Assembly (NCBI GenBank): GCA_030598525.1
Contig: JAUVPT010000085.1
Coordinates: forward strand, 1-6,996
DNA: 6,996 bases
Reading direction: 5' to 3'
Origin: Gemmatimonadota bacterium
GTDB lineage: Bacteria; Gemmatimonadota; Gemmatimonadetes; Palauibacterales; Palauibacteraceae
Shown here: piece after piece, positions 5,320 to 6,996 of the stretch
Numbering within the stretch: position 1 is the first letter of the stretch
Layout: every line of letters starts with the position of its first letter
The notes under the pieces: generated by a model
Database searches by the model: none
Told to the model about the DNA's origin: nothing
Seen by the model: the letters and a program-made list of their open reading frames with translations, nothing else
Position numbers and translations under genes: made by a program

Positions 5320-6525
5320 TCAGCAGCCGCCCGCCTTCTTTTTCTTCGCGCCCCCGCCCATCGGCATGACCGGCGGTGGAGCCGCCGTGCGGTTCGTCTG
5401 CGCGGCCGCGCCGGTGAAGTAGGCCGAGATCTGGTTCTGGCGCTCGATCCGTTCCCGCTCGACAAGCGAATTCCCCGTGGGTTCGGCGGCCGTCCGCACC
5501 TCGGCATTCCACGCGACATACCCGCCACGCACGTACCGGTACTCGATGTTCTCGGGCCAGGTACCGGGAACCCGGGTCCAGATTCCGCGCTCGTCGTAAA
5601 TTACGATCTTCGTACCTGGCGGCACGGACCTCGCCGTCTCAGCCGCCTTCTCGATGTCCGTCCCGCAGCTGCATGAACCGGGGATCGCAGAGGCTGTCTC
5701 TTCTGCAGCCACCGTCCGGAAGTCGAGGATCTTGAGATCCGGGTCACCCGATATGATCAGCTCGGCCAACTCCAGGGGCTCGATGGAATCCATGGGCCGG
5801 GCCGGGTTCTCGACCGTCGGAGACGGTGCGAACGCCGCGAACACGGCGACCACGGCCAGCGACCCTGCCACGGCGAACTTGAGGCGTGGCGTGCGGCGCG
5901 TGACTCGTGGAGAGAGGTCGATCATGCCGTACTTCCGCTGGAAGATCTTCTCGACCTTCTCTGCTCCGATGAATGCGGCTCCGGCCGCGATCACTACGCC
6001 GAGCACGAAGAGGGGCGTCGAAACCGACAGGAGATCGGGAAGCACGGACACTCCCATCGAACCACCGTTGTACAGGGCTTCCATTCCCGGTATGAGGTCC
6101 ACCGCGACCGCGAAAACGGCGATCCCGATGAAAATCCCGGCGAACGTCACCACCGCGTCGATCCGGCCCGAGGCCGCCGAGACCACGGAGGTTCCAGGAC
6201 ACAGGCCGCTCATGATGAAGCCCGCGCCGAGCAGGAACCCGCCCAGGACCTGCGCCCACATGAACGTGGGGTTGATCCACATCATGGACATGTCCACCAG
6301 GCCCAGCCCGTTCAGCGTATAGAGGCCGACCATCGCCACGAGAATCGCCGTGAACATGACCTTGAACACGGTCATGTCGTACAGGTAGAACTGCGCTGCC
6401 AGCTTGCGGGCATTCCCGAACCCGGCCCGCTCGAGCGAAAACCCGAACATGAAGCCCAGCCCGATCGCGGTGAGGAGCCGGACTTCTTCGGACGCGATGG
6501 CGAGGGGGAAGATCGCGGTGCTCAT
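5320..6525 (-). CDS. YeeE/YedE-type membrane permease half fused to a rhodanese-like domain lacking the catalytic Cys
   Basis: This is a 401-residue protein. Residues 1-235 carry about six membrane helices (near 17-33, 51-73, 90-108, 122-144, 168-188, 216-232) and the YeeE/YedE signature SGLCPGTSV with Cys109; the family moves thiosulfate or related sulfur compounds. Residues about 245-345 resemble a rhodanese: LDFR, an IPG motif and VRGGYVAW at 332-339. The active-site loop reads IYDERG, so the catalytic Cys is replaced by Asp311. Instead, Cys285-Ser-Cys287 follows the IPG motif, and the chain ends KKKKAGGC (Cys401). The Arg/Lys-rich loop at about 189-216 should be cytoplasmic, which puts the rhodanese-like domain outside the membrane. 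The ATG at 6525-6523 is chosen because it overlaps the upstream stop as ATGA and has GAGGAGG 8 bases ahead; a GTG at 6531 is only 2 bases from that site. It pairs with the upstream half-permease. Substrate and activity are inferred from the family only. Confidence 0.85.
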   Translation of the reverse strand: MSTAIFPLAIASEEVRLLTAIGLGFMFGFSLERAGFGNARKLAAQFYLYDMTVFKVMFTAILVAMVGLYTLNGLGLVDMSMMWINPTFMWAQVLGGFLLGAGFIMSGLCPGTSVVSAASGRIDAVVTFAGIFIGIAVFAVAVDLIPGMEALYNGGSMGVSVLPDLLSVSTPLFVLGVVIAAGAAFIGAEKVEKIFQRKYGMIDLSPRVTRRTPRLKFAVAGSLAVVAVFAAFAPSPTVENPARPMDSIEPLELAELIISGDPDLKILDFRTVAAEETASAIPGSCSCGTDIEKAAETARSVPPGTKIVIYDERGIWTRVPGTWPENIEYRYVRGGYVAWNAEVRTAAEPTGNSLVERERIERQNQISAYFTGAAAQTNRTAAPPPVMPMGGGAKKKKAGGC

Positions 6526-6996
6526 ATCCACTGCCTCCTCACCAGGTACGCGAACGCGTACCCTCCGGCGAACACCATCATCATGAAGGCCCAGCTACCG
6601 GTTGCGAGCATGGCCCCGCCGCTCAGGGCCTGCCCGGACGTGCAGCCGCGGGCCAGGGCCGCCGCGAAGCCCATCACGATTCCTCCCCCGAGCGCGTAAC
6701 GCAGGCGACCGCGGGTCGAGATGTTAGGCCCCTTCTCCACCTTCACCTGGAACCGGCCGGCGCTCATGGCGCCCAGGAGGCCCCCGATCACGACCCCGAC
6801 CACCTCGATCACCAGCCAGTTGCGGAGCGGGTTCTGACCGTCCGCCACGTAGCCGCCGATCGCAGGGTTGGCCTCCGTCCAGGCTGGTGCCACCTCGTGG
6901 GCCGCGAGGGCGAGCGTCCGCTTCGGCAGCGCGCTGGCGCCCAGCCCGTTTCCGACCACCAAGAACGTCGCCAGCAGCGTGAGGCCCAGCAGGACC
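6522..6996 (-). CDS. YeeE/YedE-type permease, N-terminal half subunit, 5' end cut by window
   Basis: 157 residues are visible. The frame stays open to the window edge with hydrophobic sequence (VLLGLTLLATFLVV), so the true start lies beyond base 6996 and a TTG at 6962 is internal. Typical YeeE/YedE landmarks are a helix around NWLVIEVVGVVIGGLLGA, the GPNISTRGRLRYALGGG segment, the signature ARGCTSGQALSGGA (Cys codon at 6644-6642) and a last helix ending in LVRRQWI. In the family, the ARGCTSGQ and SGLCPGTS repeats form the two halves of one sulfur-compound channel. Here the halves are two proteins encoded back to back with a 4-base ATGA overlap, so they are probably made in equal amounts and assemble together. 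Thiosulfate uptake is the best known role of relatives; selenium- or other sulfur-related roles are also proposed for the family. Confidence 0.9.
   Translation of the reverse strand, partial: VLLGLTLLATFLVVGNGLGASALPKRTLALAAHEVAPAWTEANPAIGGYVADGQNPLRNWLVIEVVGVVIGGLLGAMSAGRFQVKVEKGPNISTRGRLRYALGGGIVMGFAAALARGCTSGQALSGGAMLATGSWAFMMMVFAGGYAFAYLVRRQWI
6534..6540 (-). promoter_or_regulatory. Ribosome binding site fixing the start of the rhodanese-fused permease
   Basis: GAGGAGG on the - strand lies inside the end of the upstream gene, 8 bases before the ATG at 6525-6523. It decides for this ATG over the GTG at 6531-6529. Confidence 0.7.

Noticed and set aside
6418..6424. Another GAACCCG copy
   Set aside because: It lies within the permease coding region and is expected by chance in GC-rich sequence; there is no partner half-site nearby.

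Overview
The window is GC-rich bacterial chromosomal DNA, densely coded on both strands. It holds seven protein genes, two of them cut by the window edges, and no gap longer than about 190 bases. The organism cannot be named with certainty. The mix of a DUF222/HNH endonuclease, a DinB-fold protein, a group II pyridoxal decarboxylase and a split YeeE/YedE transporter with an attached rhodanese-like domain would fit a Gemmatimonadota-like or similar environmental lineage. That is a guess from gene content and protein style, not a proof. I see no tRNA, rRNA, CRISPR array, insertion sequence or phage gene.

Left part, + strand: bases 1-1320 are a glutamate (Glu/Leu/Phe/Val family) dehydrogenase missing only its first few codons. 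A 188-base gap follows. It is unusually structured: a 24-base palindrome lies midway between two copies of a 14-base direct repeat, and several TTCGG/CCGAA half-sites cluster around a possible promoter. Next comes a DUF222 + HNH endonuclease gene (1509-2945), which meets the leftward cluster tail to tail with 10 bases between stop codons.

Middle part, - strand: a three-gene cluster is read right to left from 5214 to 2956. It runs FmdB-like small protein, then pyridoxal-phosphate decarboxylase, then DinB-fold protein. The gaps are 7 bases and a 4-base ATGA overlap, so this is very probably one transcript. A good promoter (perfect TATAAT) and a strong ribosome binding site lie in front of it, with an inverted repeat overlapping the -35 element. 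The shared task of the three proteins is unknown.

Right part, - strand: two overlapping genes (from beyond 6996 down to 5320) encode the two halves of a YeeE/YedE-type sulfur-compound permease. The second half carries an extra C-terminal rhodanese-like domain, placed outside the membrane by the positive-inside rule. This domain has lost the catalytic cysteine at the usual position, but has a Cys-Ser-Cys motif elsewhere and ends in a lysine run followed by Gly-Gly-Cys. It is the most unusual protein in the window and a candidate for a modified sulfur-handling membrane complex.
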